Positions 31,697 to 40,805 are shown, counted from the stretch's first letter. The stretch is DNA of 64,000 bases from Merdiplasma sp905207905 (GCA_902475025.1 CABRXX010000006.1:6063-70062), one strand, 5' to 3'. A program made the numbers and translations. The notes: generated by a model from the sequence alone, not told the origin.

Positions 31697-33361
31697 ATGG
31701 AAACAGTTGGAAAGAATTTTATTGAACAGATTATTGAGAAGGACTTAGCGGAGGGAACCTGTAAAGAGGTGTGTACCCGTTTCCCGCCGGAGCCCAATGG
31801 GTATCTCCATATCGGACATGCCAAGTCCATTCTTTTAAACTATGGTTTAGCTCAGGAATACCATGGAAAATTCAATATGCGTTTTGACGATACTAATCCC
31901 ACCAAGGAGAAGACAGAGTTCGTAGAGTCCATCCTGGAGGATATTAAATGGCTGGGAGCAGATTGGGAGGATCGTCTGTTTTTTGCCTCCAATTATTTTG
32001 ACCAGATGTATGAGGCAGCGGTGAAGCTGATCAAGAAGGGGAAGGCTTTTGTCTGCGATCTGTCTGCGGATGAGATCCGGTCTTACCGGGGGACTCTGAC
32101 AGAGCCTGGGAAGAACAGCCCTTACCGGGATCGGAGCGTTGAGGAAAATCTGGAACTGTTTGAAAATATGAAAAACGGTATGTATCCGGATGGATCCAAG
32201 GTGCTTAGAGCAAAGATTGATATGGCTTCTCCTAATATTAACATGAGAGACCCGGTGATCTACCGTGTGGCCCGTATGTCCCATCACAATACCGGGGACA
32301 AGTGGTGCATTTATCCTATGTATGACTTTGCCCATCCCATTGAAGATGCCATTGAGGGCGTGACCCATTCCATCTGTACGTTGGAGTTTGAGGATCACAG
32401 ACCTTTATATGATTGGGTGGTTCGGGAACTGGAATATCCTCATCCCCCCAAGCAGATCGAGTTTGCCAAGCTATATCTGACCAATGTGGTGACGGGTAAG
32501 CGCTATATTAAGAAGCTGGTAGAGGAAGGCATTGTAGACGGCTGGGACGATCCCAGACTGGTATCCATTGCAGCATTGCGCCGCAGAGGCTTTACCCCTG
32601 AGTCCATCAAGCTGTTTGTGGATCTGTGCGGTGTCAGCAAGAGCAACAGCTCTGTGGATTATGCGATGCTGGAATACTGTATCCGGGAGGATTTGAAGAT
32701 GAAGCGTCCCAGAATGATGGCAGTATTGGATCCGGTGAAACTGATCATAGACAATTATCCGGAAGATCAGATGGAAGAGTTGGATGTGGAGAACAATCTG
32801 GAGAATCCGGAGCTGGGTACCAGGAAGGTTCCCTTTGGCAGAGAGCTTTATATTAACAGGGAGGACTTTATGGAGAATCCTCCTAAGAAATATTTCCGTC
32901 TGTTCCCGGGAAATGAAGTGCGTCTGATGGGCGCCTACTTTGTGAAATGTACCGGGTTTGAGAAGGATGAAGAAGGTAATGTGACAGAGATTCACTGTAC
33001 CTACGATCCGGAAACCAAGTGCGGAAGCGGCTTTACCGGACGGAAAGTGAAGGGCACCATTCACTGGGTGGCAGCCAAGACGGCTTTCCAGGCAGAGGTG
33101 CGTCTCTATGAGAATATTATTGATGAGGAGAAAGGCGTTTACAATGAGGACGGTTCTCTGAACCTGAATCCCAATTCTCTGACTGTATTGAAGAACTGTT
33201 ATCTGGAACCGGCTTTAAAAGAAGCAAAGGCATACGATAGCTTCCAGTTTGTCCGCACTGGATTTTTCTGTGCAGACTCCAGGGATTCTAAGCCTGGCGC
33301 ACCGGTATTTAACCGGATCGTATCTTTGAAGAGTTCTTTTAAGCTGCCCAAAGCGGAGTAA
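31697..33361 (+). CDS. glnS: Glutaminyl-tRNA synthetase
   Basis: A 554-residue class I synthetase charging tRNA-Gln directly. The start at 31697 follows AAGGAGGGC. The HIGH motif is LHIGH (residues 37-41, within PPEPNGYLHIGHAKS), with FDDTNPTKEKTEF next to it, as in GlnRS rather than GluRS. The KMSKS-like loop reads NVVTGKRYIKKLV, where most GlnRS have VMSKRKL, so the second motif is non-standard. The C-terminal anticodon-binding beta barrels run from about residue 340 to the end. A four-gene run follows (YdcF-like, HAD, unknown). Confidence 0.95.
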   Translation: METVGKNFIEQIIEKDLAEGTCKEVCTRFPPEPNGYLHIGHAKSILLNYGLAQEYHGKFNMRFDDTNPTKEKTEFVESILEDIKWLGADWEDRLFFASNYFDQMYEAAVKLIKKGKAFVCDLSADEIRSYRGTLTEPGKNSPYRDRSVEENLELFENMKNGMYPDGSKVLRAKIDMASPNINMRDPVIYRVARMSHHNTGDKWCIYPMYDFAHPIEDAIEGVTHSICTLEFEDHRPLYDWVVRELEYPHPPKQIEFAKLYLTNVVTGKRYIKKLVEEGIVDGWDDPRLVSIAALRRRGFTPESIKLFVDLCGVSKSNSSVDYAMLEYCIREDLKMKRPRMMAVLDPVKLIIDNYPEDQMEELDVENNLENPELGTRKVPFGRELYINREDFMENPPKKYFRLFPGNEVRLMGAYFVKCTGFEKDEEGNVTEIHCTYDPETKCGSGFTGRKVKGTIHWVAAKTAFQAEVRLYENIIDEEKGVYNEDGSLNLNPNSLTVLKNCYLEPALKEAKAYDSFQFVRTGFFCADSRDSKPGAPVFNRIVSLKSSFKLPKAE

Positions 33362-33379
33362 AAGAACGGGAGAAATAAA

Positions 33380-33961
33380 ATGCCTCAGAAATTTTTCCAG
33401 GGAATCACAGACTTTATTTTTGTAGAGCATACGCCCAAAAAGGCGGATATTATATTTATCCCAGGAGGAAATTACCCGGAGGCGGCAGAACATGCCGCCT
33501 CTTTGTATCATCAGGGGCTGGCTCCCTTGCTTCTCCCCTCCGGAAGATACAGCGTCATGCAGGGCTATTTTCCCGGTGCGTATGACACAGAGTGGGAATA
33601 TCTGCAGCAGGTATTGCTTCGATGCGGTGTCCCAAAAGATGCGATTTTAAAGGAAGATCAGGCCACTTTTACCTATGAAAATGCCATAAAATCCAGAAAT
33701 GTGACAGATACTATGGGTATTCAGGTGAAGCGGGCCATTCTTTCCTGTAAATCTTTTCATGCCAGGAGAGCTCTGATGTATTACCAGGAGCAGTTCCCGG
33801 ATACAGAATTTTTCGTAAGCCCCACAGTAGTGCAGGATATTCGGAGGGATAACTGGTTTATGGATCCGGAGAAGATCACCCTGGTGCTGGGAGAGGTGGA
33901 GCGGTGCGGAGCCCAGTTTCATGAGATTATGAAAACTTATGCGGAGGAACATCATGATTAA
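33380..33961 (+). CDS. YdcF-family (DUF218) protein
   Basis: A 193-residue protein of the YdcF/SanA/ElyC family. The domain starts with KADIIFIPGGNYPEAAEHAA, continues with LYHQGLAPLLLPSGRYS and GVPKDAILKEDQATFTYENA, and contains AILSCKSFHARRALMYY, all typical of this Rossmann-like fold. There is no signal or membrane segment, so it is probably the cytoplasmic type whose substrate is unknown. GAGAAATAAA lies before the start. It overlaps the HAD gene by 8 bases. Confidence 0.87.
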   Translation: MPQKFFQGITDFIFVEHTPKKADIIFIPGGNYPEAAEHAASLYHQGLAPLLLPSGRYSVMQGYFPGAYDTEWEYLQQVLLRCGVPKDAILKEDQATFTYENAIKSRNVTDTMGIQVKRAILSCKSFHARRALMYYQEQFPDTEFFVSPTVVQDIRRDNWFMDPEKITLVLGEVERCGAQFHEIMKTYAEEHHD

Positions 33962-34745
33962 GTTGATTGCGTCGGATGTGGACGGAACACTTTTGGAGGA
34001 AGGAACCCCTAATTTGAATCTGGAGCTGTTTCAGGTGATTTTGAAACTAAAGGAGAAAGGGGTTATTTTTGCAGCAGCCAGCGGACGTCAGTATGAGAGT
34101 ATCCGGGAAGTGTTTGCCCCTGTGGAAAACGAGATGATTTTTATTGCAGACAACGGTGCCTATGTGGTATGCCGGGGGCGTGAGATGGAGAGCTTCTTTT
34201 TTGACCGCTCTGTGCTGGAGGAGACGGTTGCATATGTGCGTAAGATGAAGGGATTTCTGCTGGTGGAGTCTCCACAGGTGGGGTATACAGACAGTCAGGA
34301 TGAAGCGTTTATCACCATGCTTCGGGAGGGCTACAATATGAAAATCCAGCAGGTGGAGGATGTGCTGAAGCTGGACATTCCCGTGGTAAAAGTGGCTGTG
34401 TACTGCCAGGAGGATGCCCAGAGTATGGCGCTTCCTGCAGGAAAGCATTTTCAGGGGAAGCTCAACGTGATGGCTTCCGGCGCTCACTGGGTGGACTTTG
34501 TACGGCCGGATGTGGACAAAGGGAATGCCCTTGGCCGTGTTCAGAAGCTGATGAAGATTTTGCCGGAGGAGACCATGGCCTTTGGGGATAATATCAATGA
34601 CATTGGAATGCTCACCCGGGCAGGTGAGAGCTACGCGGTGGAAAACGCCAGAGAAGAAGTGAAGCAGGCGGCGAAGCATATCGCAGGGCGGGGAGCAGAG
34701 GACGGTGTGCTCAAGGTATTAAAAAGACTGCTGGAACAGCAGTGA
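33954..34745 (+). CDS. HAD-superfamily (Cof-type) hydrolase
   Basis: A 263-residue phosphatase of the Cof/YbiV subfamily. The start at 33954 follows GGAGGAACATC and sits inside the preceding gene. HAD motif I is IASDVDGTLLEE, motif II AAASGRQ, motif III the lysine in RPDVDKGNALG, and motif IV FGDNINDIGML. A cap domain lies between motifs II and III (about residues 85-190). These enzymes hydrolyse sugar phosphates, FMN or pyridoxal phosphate with broad specificity. The exact substrate is unknown. Confidence 0.93.
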   Translation: MIKLIASDVDGTLLEEGTPNLNLELFQVILKLKEKGVIFAAASGRQYESIREVFAPVENEMIFIADNGAYVVCRGREMESFFFDRSVLEETVAYVRKMKGFLLVESPQVGYTDSQDEAFITMLREGYNMKIQQVEDVLKLDIPVVKVAVYCQEDAQSMALPAGKHFQGKLNVMASGAHWVDFVRPDVDKGNALGRVQKLMKILPEETMAFGDNINDIGMLTRAGESYAVENAREEVKQAAKHIAGRGAEDGVLKVLKRLLEQQ

Positions 34746-35170
34746 TCTGTGATGGAAGAAGAAATGGACAGATGGAAGGGAAAGGCCGGATGCGAGCAAC
34801 AAAAATGCAGGAAGCAGCAAAGGCAGGAGAAGGTACAGCAATCTTAGAAACAGCAGTGACAGAAGATGAGCAGCAGAAACCTGCACGGCAGGAAGGGACA
34901 AAGGAGGAGCAGAGGATGTACGATCAGTTGTGTCTGGAAACATTTTTGAAGGAGCAGGGACGCCTTTTTGATGAGCCGGTGGCCGATACCCTGGAGGAGG
35001 CGGAGGAGTTCCTGGAAGAGTGCATGGCAGTGGTGTTAAAGAATCTAAAAGAAGTGCGGAAGTATTTTGAGGAAAACATGGATGCAGCAGGTATGAGCGA
35101 TCAAGAGCTTTCGGAAGCCTGCGAGGTATTTTCCCTGCCGGATGGAAGATTTCTGGTGGTGGAAGGATAA
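34742..35170 (+). CDS. Small acidic protein of unknown function
   Basis: A 142-residue frame opening with GTG at 34742, overlapping the HAD stop by 4 bases (GTGA). ATG codons at 34772 and 34790 are alternatives; none has a good ribosome site. The N-terminal 60 residues are low-complexity and charged. The C-terminal 80 are likely folded and mostly helical: LFDEPVADTLEEAEEFLEEC, MAVVLKNLKEVRKYFEEN and FSLPDGRFLVVEG. I do not recognise a family. It ends the operon, followed by a terminator. Confidence 0.6.
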   Translation: MICDGRRNGQMEGKGRMRATKMQEAAKAGEGTAILETAVTEDEQQKPARQEGTKEEQRMYDQLCLETFLKEQGRLFDEPVADTLEEAEEFLEECMAVVLKNLKEVRKYFEENMDAAGMSDQELSEACEVFSLPDGRFLVVEG

Positions 35171-35186
35171 TAGAAAAGCAGAAGAG

Positions 35187-35234
35187 AAAAAGACAGGTGA
35201 AACTCCTTTGGAGAGGAGGGGCCTGTCTTTTTTG
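35187..35234 (+). terminator. Terminator of the glnS operon
   Basis: AAAAGACAGG pairs with CCTGTCTTTT around an inner CTCC/GGAG stem, with a T run to 35234. Confidence 0.88.
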
Positions 35235-35238
35235 TATA

Positions 35239-35928
35239 TTACTTATGCTCCGTTTTATCACTGCTTTTTTCTAACAGAAACCATAATCCAATGAAAAATA
35301 CCACAAATACGATCATACTTAGCATCGTAAAAGTTTTACTGTATTGCATGATATTTTCTATTCCCATTAAAGTATTTAAATTGATAGTTCCGCTTTCCGC
35401 TAAAGCCTCCACATCTGTGTATTGGGGTAAGGTCTGATACTTGGCATTGAGAGAAAAGAAAGTGATCGTATAACCCACGATTAAGCAGCCCAAAATAATT
35501 GCAGCTTTGTTTAAGGATTTCACCCATGTAAATCTCTTTTTTTGCAGACCCATAAATAAAAATAGCATCAACAGACTTCCAAAAAGCAATATTACGATTT
35601 CCATTGCAAAAGTTAAAAGTATTTGATTATTTGTTTTCTCAACGAGCAGCAGGATAAGGGAATCGATTCCTGTTTTCAGACAGGAAGCAATTATTCCAAA
35701 AAGAAACCCGCCACAGCAGATTCTGATAAGAGGGTCACTTCCATTGCATTTGATTTTACTGGCAACATACAGAGAGGCGGCATAAAGTACCCACAGTGTA
35801 AAAGACATTACAAAATACAAGTCAAAATGTTTCAAAGACATATAAGGTGTTCCTACGAGCCATTTTGAAAGCACTCCGAATAAAATTGTTGATATAGTTA
35901 CGATTGTTAAACGTTTACGATATACCAT
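35239..35928 (-). CDS. Multi-spanning membrane protein, unknown function
   Basis: A 229-residue hydrophobic protein with about five or six membrane segments: residues 8-25, 38-57, 70-95, 105-127, 143-162 and 200-222. A polar loop (NAKYQTLPQYTDVEALAES) precedes the last segment. No family motif was recognised. The gene is clearly AT-richer than the flanking genes, as is the next one, suggesting a separate origin. Its start has AGGAGG 7 bases upstream on the minus strand. It stands downstream of a similar small membrane gene in what may be a two-gene unit. Confidence 0.65.
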   Translation of the reverse strand: MVYRKRLTIVTISTILFGVLSKWLVGTPYMSLKHFDLYFVMSFTLWVLYAASLYVASKIKCNGSDPLIRICCGGFLFGIIASCLKTGIDSLILLLVEKTNNQILLTFAMEIVILLFGSLLMLFLFMGLQKKRFTWVKSLNKAAIILGCLIVGYTITFFSLNAKYQTLPQYTDVEALAESGTINLNTLMGIENIMQYSKTFTMLSMIVFVVFFIGLWFLLEKSSDKTEHK

Positions 35929-35959
35929 TTACAAAACCTCCTTTACTTGTTTTTGGATA

Positions 35960-36472
35960 CTATGCGCATGCATCTTTGCTACAAGATACTTCAACCCAGT
36001 ATACTACATAGGAACATAAAAACAAGGTGATAGATGTAAAGAGTAAAGGATTAAAAAATGCAACAAATTTTTCTGTGGTAACAAAACACGAATATGCCCC
36101 TTGCGATTTCGGAAGCAAAACACGGATGATATAACTCTGCGATAGGTATGCAAAGATGGCCGGAATAATAAAACCAATGAACAGAGCCACAATAATATTC
36201 AGTATTCCTAAAGCTGTTGGTTTAACTGATACAGAAGATAGTTTCTTTTTCGTCAGGAAGTAACATAGAAAAAATAGAATTCCAGTTAACGCCAGTTCTC
36301 CAATCTGATAAAAATTTTGAACAGCTTCCTCTAATAGAATATCGCCAAATACAAACGATAAAAAGAATTTTGGAAGTAAGCAAATCAGTGAAGTTAGAAT
36401 GGCGTAAATTCCCCAGAGCACTGCAGAAATAGTTAGCATATTCTTTACAATTTTTTGCTTTTTCTTATTCAT
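35960..36472 (-). CDS. Small membrane protein, unknown function
   Basis: A 170-residue protein with four probable membrane segments (about residues 13-35, 50-72, 83-108 and 135-158) and a lysine-rich N-terminus (MNKKKQKIVKN). No recognised domain. It lies 31 bases upstream of the other membrane gene at 35239 and shares its AT-rich composition, so the two are probably transferred or co-expressed together. The start is preceded by an AAGGGG-type site. Confidence 0.6.
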   Translation of the reverse strand: MNKKKQKIVKNMLTISAVLWGIYAILTSLICLLPKFFLSFVFGDILLEEAVQNFYQIGELALTGILFFLCYFLTKKKLSSVSVKPTALGILNIIVALFIGFIIPAIFAYLSQSYIIRVLLPKSQGAYSCFVTTEKFVAFFNPLLFTSITLFLCSYVVYWVEVSCSKDACA

Positions 36473-36583
36473 AAAATAATACCCCTTGGAGATACTTTAT
36501 AATCTGTACTGATATAAGATGGATGCCATAGGATAATCCTGTATATTTGCCATAATAAAAATCAAGATCGTTCTGCTTTTTCT

Positions 36584-37303
36584 CTACGCAAACGCAGGCA
36601 GTACATATTTGGTCAGAATCCCCAGCAGCACCAGATGGGCGGGGTAGAACCAGTAAAAGAAATACTTCAGGGACAGTCCGCGCTTGCCGTTGTAGAAGTA
36701 TACAGGGAGGAACGCCGCAGGGGCAGGCAGTTCCCAGGAGATGGCGGCAGCCCCTCCCAGACACTGGTATAGTTTGGAAAAACGGAGGAGATAGAGGACT
36801 TCAATCAAAAATACACCCTTGTAGCTGTAGTCTGTTTTTAACACGGTGGCAGCTAACAGCCCTGCGATCATGACCAAAAGCTGGATTACGATCCGGCCCT
36901 GGCAGATGGTAATGCCCCACAGAACCAGAAGACCGATGAGAAGGGTAAAGTAAACATTCTGCTTCCCGGGGTAGAACCAGCTGGGTTTTAAGGCAAAGTC
37001 AAAGGGGATTTCAGAAATCAGGGCAAAGAGAAACATGCGGGAGGCATACTTTTTTACATCCCTTGTGTGAAGAAAACCCTCTACCAAAAGAAAACAGAAG
37101 ATGGGGAAGGCAAGACGCCCGATATCCCGCATGACAGAATAAATATTATTTAACAGAGCAAGGCTTTCTGTGCTGGTGCGAATATAGGGCTGTCTGGCTA
37201 AAGCCCGCACAAAGGTGGCCCCTGCATGGTCAATAAACATGGTGATGATAGCAAGGAATTTCAGGGTACTGCCGGAAATGCCAAATTTTTCTTTCCAATT
37301 CAT
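36584..37303 (-). CDS. TraX-family membrane protein
   Basis: A 239-residue membrane protein with seven or so segments, matching TraX: it begins GISGSTLKFLAIITMFIDHAGA and continues with IGRLAFPIFCFLLVEGFLHTRDVKKYASRMFLFALISEIPFD, the family's conserved block, quoted here in pieces (IGRLAFPIFCFLLVEGF; HTRDVKKYASRMFLFALI; SEIPFD). TraX acetylates F-pilin in plasmids; in Firmicutes the chromosomal version is an acyltransferase-like protein of unknown substrate. The C-terminus HLVLLGILTKYVLPAFA is membrane-embedded. No conjugation genes are nearby. Confidence 0.88.
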   Translation of the reverse strand: MNWKEKFGISGSTLKFLAIITMFIDHAGATFVRALARQPYIRTSTESLALLNNIYSVMRDIGRLAFPIFCFLLVEGFLHTRDVKKYASRMFLFALISEIPFDFALKPSWFYPGKQNVYFTLLIGLLVLWGITICQGRIVIQLLVMIAGLLAATVLKTDYSYKGVFLIEVLYLLRFSKLYQCLGGAAAISWELPAPAAFLPVYFYNGKRGLSLKYFFYWFYPAHLVLLGILTKYVLPAFA

Positions 37304-37511
37304 AGATACAGTTCCTCCGCAAGTAGGTCTTATTTTTATCTTTGCACATTATACTATATTTTTAAGGAGCTGTCATTTAAAAAATGAGAAGCAGAAGGAT
37401 TCTGATTTTTGCTGCCGCTGTTTTATGAGCTTGGAATATCCCACCCGTTTTTGGAAACTTTTTTGGAAGATAGGGGAAGGGAAACACTTTTGCGAATATA
37501 GAAGAAAGAAG

Positions 37512-37560
37512 AAAACCGCTGTCCGGCAGGGGGATTATTCCCCGGCCGGACAGCGGTTTT
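37512..37560. terminator. Bidirectional terminator after htpG
   Basis: AAAACCGCTGTCCGGC (37512-37527) and GCCGGACAGCGGTTTT (37545-37560) form a perfect 16-bp stem with A and T tails on both strands. It ends transcription of htpG (minus strand) and isolates the TraX gene. The remaining gap 37304-37697 holds no gene I can support. Confidence 0.9.
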
Positions 37561-37697
37561 CTTCCGTCATGTCTGTGGTATATCCGTATTATGATGGGAT
37601 TATTTCTGGGCTTTATGAATTTGCCCGCTGCAGATATTCCTGTCTGCAAAGCTCCTGATTTAGGAACGAATCATCCTGGTTCTTGCCTGTCTGGCGG

Positions 37698-39830
37698 CTA
37701 TTTGGTCAGCAGCATCATGATCTCGTTGCTGCGGGCAATGAATTTGGTCATCTCATCGGGAGATAAGGGCTTGTGAGCCAGCATGGCCAGATCGTAAAGC
37801 TGGCGGCACATCATGGGAACGTGTTCCCCATCTTTATTCTGGAGAATGTACTGTACCAACTGGTTGTTAGCATTGAGAACCAGGGTTTCGGAAGAGCCGA
37901 ACATGGAGGGATCCATGCCGTACATATTGTACATTTTCATCATATCCTGCATTCTGCGGCTTTCTTCAGAGAGGATCATCATGGAGGAAATGCCTGCATT
38001 TTTCAGTTTTTCTACCTTTACTTCCAGCTTTTCTTTCTCCAGATTCTTGCGGAACAGCTCTGTGAGGGTTTCAGCAGTTTCTTTTAACTCTTCTTCGCTG
38101 GTTTCCTCTTTGAAGGTGTCGGTTACATCTGCGTCAATGCGTTCAAATTTTATTTCTTCATTGGTGCGCTCTACATGAGTGATAAAGGCAGTATCGATGT
38201 TGTGTTTTAAGATCACTGCGTTTAAGCCTGCGTCCTTGAACATATTGATATACTGGCTCTGCTGAATTTCATCGGTGACATAGTGGATAGTTGTCTTGGG
38301 CTTTTCCTTTTCTTCCTCAGAAACTTCAGCGGAATCCTCTTTGGAAGCTTCCGTCTTAGCGGAGGTTTCGTTGCTGTCCTGGGCGGAAACAGTTTCTGCA
38401 GGATCTTCTGTGAAGTCTACCGTCTCATCCACACCCTCGGCCTGATCTTTCTTCTGCTCCAGCAGCTCCTTCAGAGTGAGATAGCTGTTGTTAATATCCT
38501 TATAAAGGATATAATCCATCATCTTGTCGCTGAATTTGGTATCCTTGATACAGCCGAATTTGATAAAGGGATTGATGTCATCCCAGTATTTTTCATAATT
38601 TTCCCGGTCTGTCTTGCACATGCCGGAGAGCTTGTCAGCCACCTTTTTCGTAATATAGTCAGAAATCTTTTTCACAAAGCCGTCATTCTGCAGAGCGCTT
38701 CTGGAAACGTTCAGAGGAAGATCCGGGCAGTCGATGACACCCTTTAACAACATCAAAAATTCAGGGATCACCTCTTTGATGTTATCTGCAATGAATACCT
38801 GGTTATTGTACAGCTTAATGGTGCCCTCAATGGAATCGTACTCCGTATTGATCTTGGGGAAGTACAGGATGCCCTTGAGGTTAAAGGGATAGTCCATGTT
38901 CAGGTGGATCCAGAACAGAGGCTCTTTGTAATCCATAAATACTTTGCGGTAGAAATCTTTGTATTCCTCCTCTGTACATTCGTTGGGATGCTTGGTCCAC
39001 AGAGGATGGATATCATTTACCGGAACCGGGCGTTTGTTGATCTTTACCCGCTCTCTGGCAGGAGAGATCTCCACTACTTCTTTGTTTCCGTTTTCATCTT
39101 CCTTTTCTTCTGTTTTGGCATCTTCATGGATGTGCTCAACCACCACGTCATCCTCTTTTAATTCGGATTCGTCAATGGTCTCATATTCCTGAGGGGCATT
39201 GGCTTTGGAGAGATAAATCTCCACAGGCATGAAGGAACAGTATTTCTCCAGAACTTCCCGCATCCGATATTCATTGGCAAACTCCAGACGCTCTTCATTC
39301 AGATGGAGGGTGATCTCGGTTCCTACAGTGGTCTTTGTGCCGTCTTCAATGGTGTACTCAGAGCCGCCGTCGCTTTCCCAGTGGACTGCCGCAGCATCCT
39401 TCTGATAGGAGAGCGTATCAATCTCAACGGAGTCAGCCACCATGAAGACAGAGTAAAAGCCCAGACCAAAGTGGCCGATGATCTCGTCTTTGTTGGTTTT
39501 ATCCTTATATTTCTCCAGGAAAGCGGTAGCGCCGGAAAATGCGATCTGGGTAATATATTCTTCCACCTCGTCAGCAGTCATACCAAGACCGGTATCAATA
39601 AATTTCAGAGTTTTATCCTCGGGATTGACAATTACCTGGATAGAATCCTTGTGATCCTCCGGATAGGAATATTCGCCCATGATCTCCAGCTTATGCAGTT
39701 TGGTGATAGCATCGCAGCCGTTGGAAACTACCTCACGGGCGAAAATATCGTGGTCAGAATAAAGCCATTTCTTTATAATAGGAAAAATATTTTCACTGTT
39801 AATAGAAAGGCTGCCAGTTCTCTTGCTCAT
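37698..39830 (-). CDS. htpG: Chaperone HtpG (Hsp90) with extra acidic insertions
   Basis: A 710-residue Hsp90. The ATG at 39830 follows AAGGAG at 8 bases. The N-terminal ATPase domain has FAREVVSNGCDAITKL, FIDTGLGMTADE and GHFGLGFYSVFMVADSV; the middle domain has PLFWIHLNMDYPFN and LPLNVSRSALQND; the C-terminal dimerisation domain ends the protein. Bacterial HtpG is usually about 620-640 residues. The surplus comes from a charged loop (EHIHEDAKTEEKEDENGNK) near residue 235 and a serine/glutamate-rich stretch at about residues 458-513. A CIRCE operator and a strong promoter lie upstream, so HrcA probably controls it. Confidence 0.96.
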   Translation of the reverse strand: MSKRTGSLSINSENIFPIIKKWLYSDHDIFAREVVSNGCDAITKLHKLEIMGEYSYPEDHKDSIQVIVNPEDKTLKFIDTGLGMTADEVEEYITQIAFSGATAFLEKYKDKTNKDEIIGHFGLGFYSVFMVADSVEIDTLSYQKDAAAVHWESDGGSEYTIEDGTKTTVGTEITLHLNEERLEFANEYRMREVLEKYCSFMPVEIYLSKANAPQEYETIDESELKEDDVVVEHIHEDAKTEEKEDENGNKEVVEISPARERVKINKRPVPVNDIHPLWTKHPNECTEEEYKDFYRKVFMDYKEPLFWIHLNMDYPFNLKGILYFPKINTEYDSIEGTIKLYNNQVFIADNIKEVIPEFLMLLKGVIDCPDLPLNVSRSALQNDGFVKKISDYITKKVADKLSGMCKTDRENYEKYWDDINPFIKFGCIKDTKFSDKMMDYILYKDINNSYLTLKELLEQKKDQAEGVDETVDFTEDPAETVSAQDSNETSAKTEASKEDSAEVSEEEKEKPKTTIHYVTDEIQQSQYINMFKDAGLNAVILKHNIDTAFITHVERTNEEIKFERIDADVTDTFKEETSEEELKETAETLTELFRKNLEKEKLEVKVEKLKNAGISSMMILSEESRRMQDMMKMYNMYGMDPSMFGSSETLVLNANNQLVQYILQNKDGEHVPMMCRQLYDLAMLAHKPLSPDEMTKFIARSNEIMMLLTK

Positions 39831-39912
39831 ATACAACACTCCTTATAATAAATATAGTAATTATTTGGTACAAAGTAATGAAAAATCGGGAAAATTCCGT
39901 GTTCTGAACCCT

Positions 39913-39941
39913 ATTGTAATCCCGGCATATCGAAATGTCAA
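39913..39941 (-). promoter_or_regulatory. Promoter of htpG
   Basis: On the minus strand, TTGACA (39936-39941) and TACAAT (39913-39918) with 17-base spacing; 83 bases before the htpG ATG. Confidence 0.8.
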
Positions 39942-39948
39942 GAAAAAA

Positions 39949-39975
39949 TTAGCACTCAACAAAAAAGAGTGCTAA
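39949..39975. promoter_or_regulatory. CIRCE element (HrcA operator)
   Basis: TTAGCACTC (39949-39957), nine spacer bases, GAGTGCTAA (39967-39975): a perfect match to the CIRCE consensus. It lies 7 bases upstream of the htpG -35, the position expected for HrcA heat-shock repression. Confidence 0.93.
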
Positions 39976-40011
39976 CAAAAAGGGGGATATAGGATTAGGA
40001 ATGGATAGCAT

Positions 40012-40086
40012 CCGTGTACAAGGCGGCAGGACAAGGAAAAATTCGGCTAATCTTAGGGCTTAAAGCGCGCTGCTTTTTGTACACGG
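40012..40086. repeat. Inverted repeat between htpG and the next upstream gene
   Basis: CCGTGTACAA (40012-40021) and TTGTACACGG (40077-40086) are exact reverse complements 55 bases apart. On the minus strand this lies between the gene at 40137 and the htpG promoter and may form a long terminator-like hairpin. Confidence 0.5.
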
Positions 40087-40136
40087 CTGCTAGCTGCATG
40101 ATCATTATATAGATCAGGGCTTTTGACACCCTAATC

Positions 40137-40637
40137 TTATATAGAAAGAAAAGGGATTTGCCGCTGGCGGAAAAATTTTTCCACCATGGTATCCCAGGCA
40201 AAATCCAGGGACTTATCCAGGGTGAAGATGTGCAGGGAGGTTCCGGTGGTGCCAAATACCTCCTTTCCATTATAATGGATGTTCAGAAACAGACCTGCCA
40301 CATCATTGACGGCAAGTTGGATCCCGGACTGTTCCAGCAGCTTTTCTGTATTATAGTCAGCCAGGCGGAAAACCAGTTTGAAATTCAGCGGGGTATGTCT
40401 GCCTTTGACCAGTTCATAGAAAAAAGGGCGGATCAGCCGCCAGGTAAGAACGGAACCGGCGGGAAGAGCAGTTTGATCCTGGGAAAGGCCAAAATAATCT
40501 TTGTGAAAACTGCCGTCAATATGGAAGGTGGTAAAGGTGGTGATGGAGGCTTCTGAAAGAAGAAACGCGTCAAAGCATTCGGTAGTCAAAAGCCGGGACA
40601 TAAAATCTTTCACATCTGGAAACTGTAATGAGTGCAA
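40137..40637 (-). CDS. Conserved small protein, DUF5721-like
   Basis: A 166-residue soluble protein with mixed alpha/beta character: LLSEASITTFTTFHIDG near residue 30, LIRPFFYELVKGRHTPLNFKLVF in the middle (two pieces: LIRPFFYELVKG; HTPLNFKLVF), and FFRQRQIPFLSI at the C-terminus. The pattern fits what I know of the DUF5721 family of Lachnospiraceae. No function is known. A GGGAGACC site lies just upstream, 5-8 bases before the ATG. It is transcribed towards htpG but separated from it by the htpG promoter. Confidence 0.72.
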   Translation of the reverse strand: MHSLQFPDVKDFMSRLLTTECFDAFLLSEASITTFTTFHIDGSFHKDYFGLSQDQTALPAGSVLTWRLIRPFFYELVKGRHTPLNFKLVFRLADYNTEKLLEQSGIQLAVNDVAGLFLNIHYNGKEVFGTTGTSLHIFTLDKSLDFAWDTMVEKFFRQRQIPFLSI

Positions 40638-40805
40638 GGGAGACCTCCGATCCTGCTGGCATCGAAAAAACTTCTGTGACAGCCCTGTATAGAAAACATC
40701 ATGAACGCTTTTCTATGGGGATGCAGCAGTAATAGTATCATAAAATAGTTAAAAAATATTATAATCTTGTTTTTCCCTCTTTTCAAGAAGAAATAGATGT
40801 GCTAT

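Noticed and set aside
36584..37303. TraX as a sign of a conjugative element
   Set aside because: No other transfer, relaxase or integrase genes are present; chromosomal TraX homologues are common in this group.
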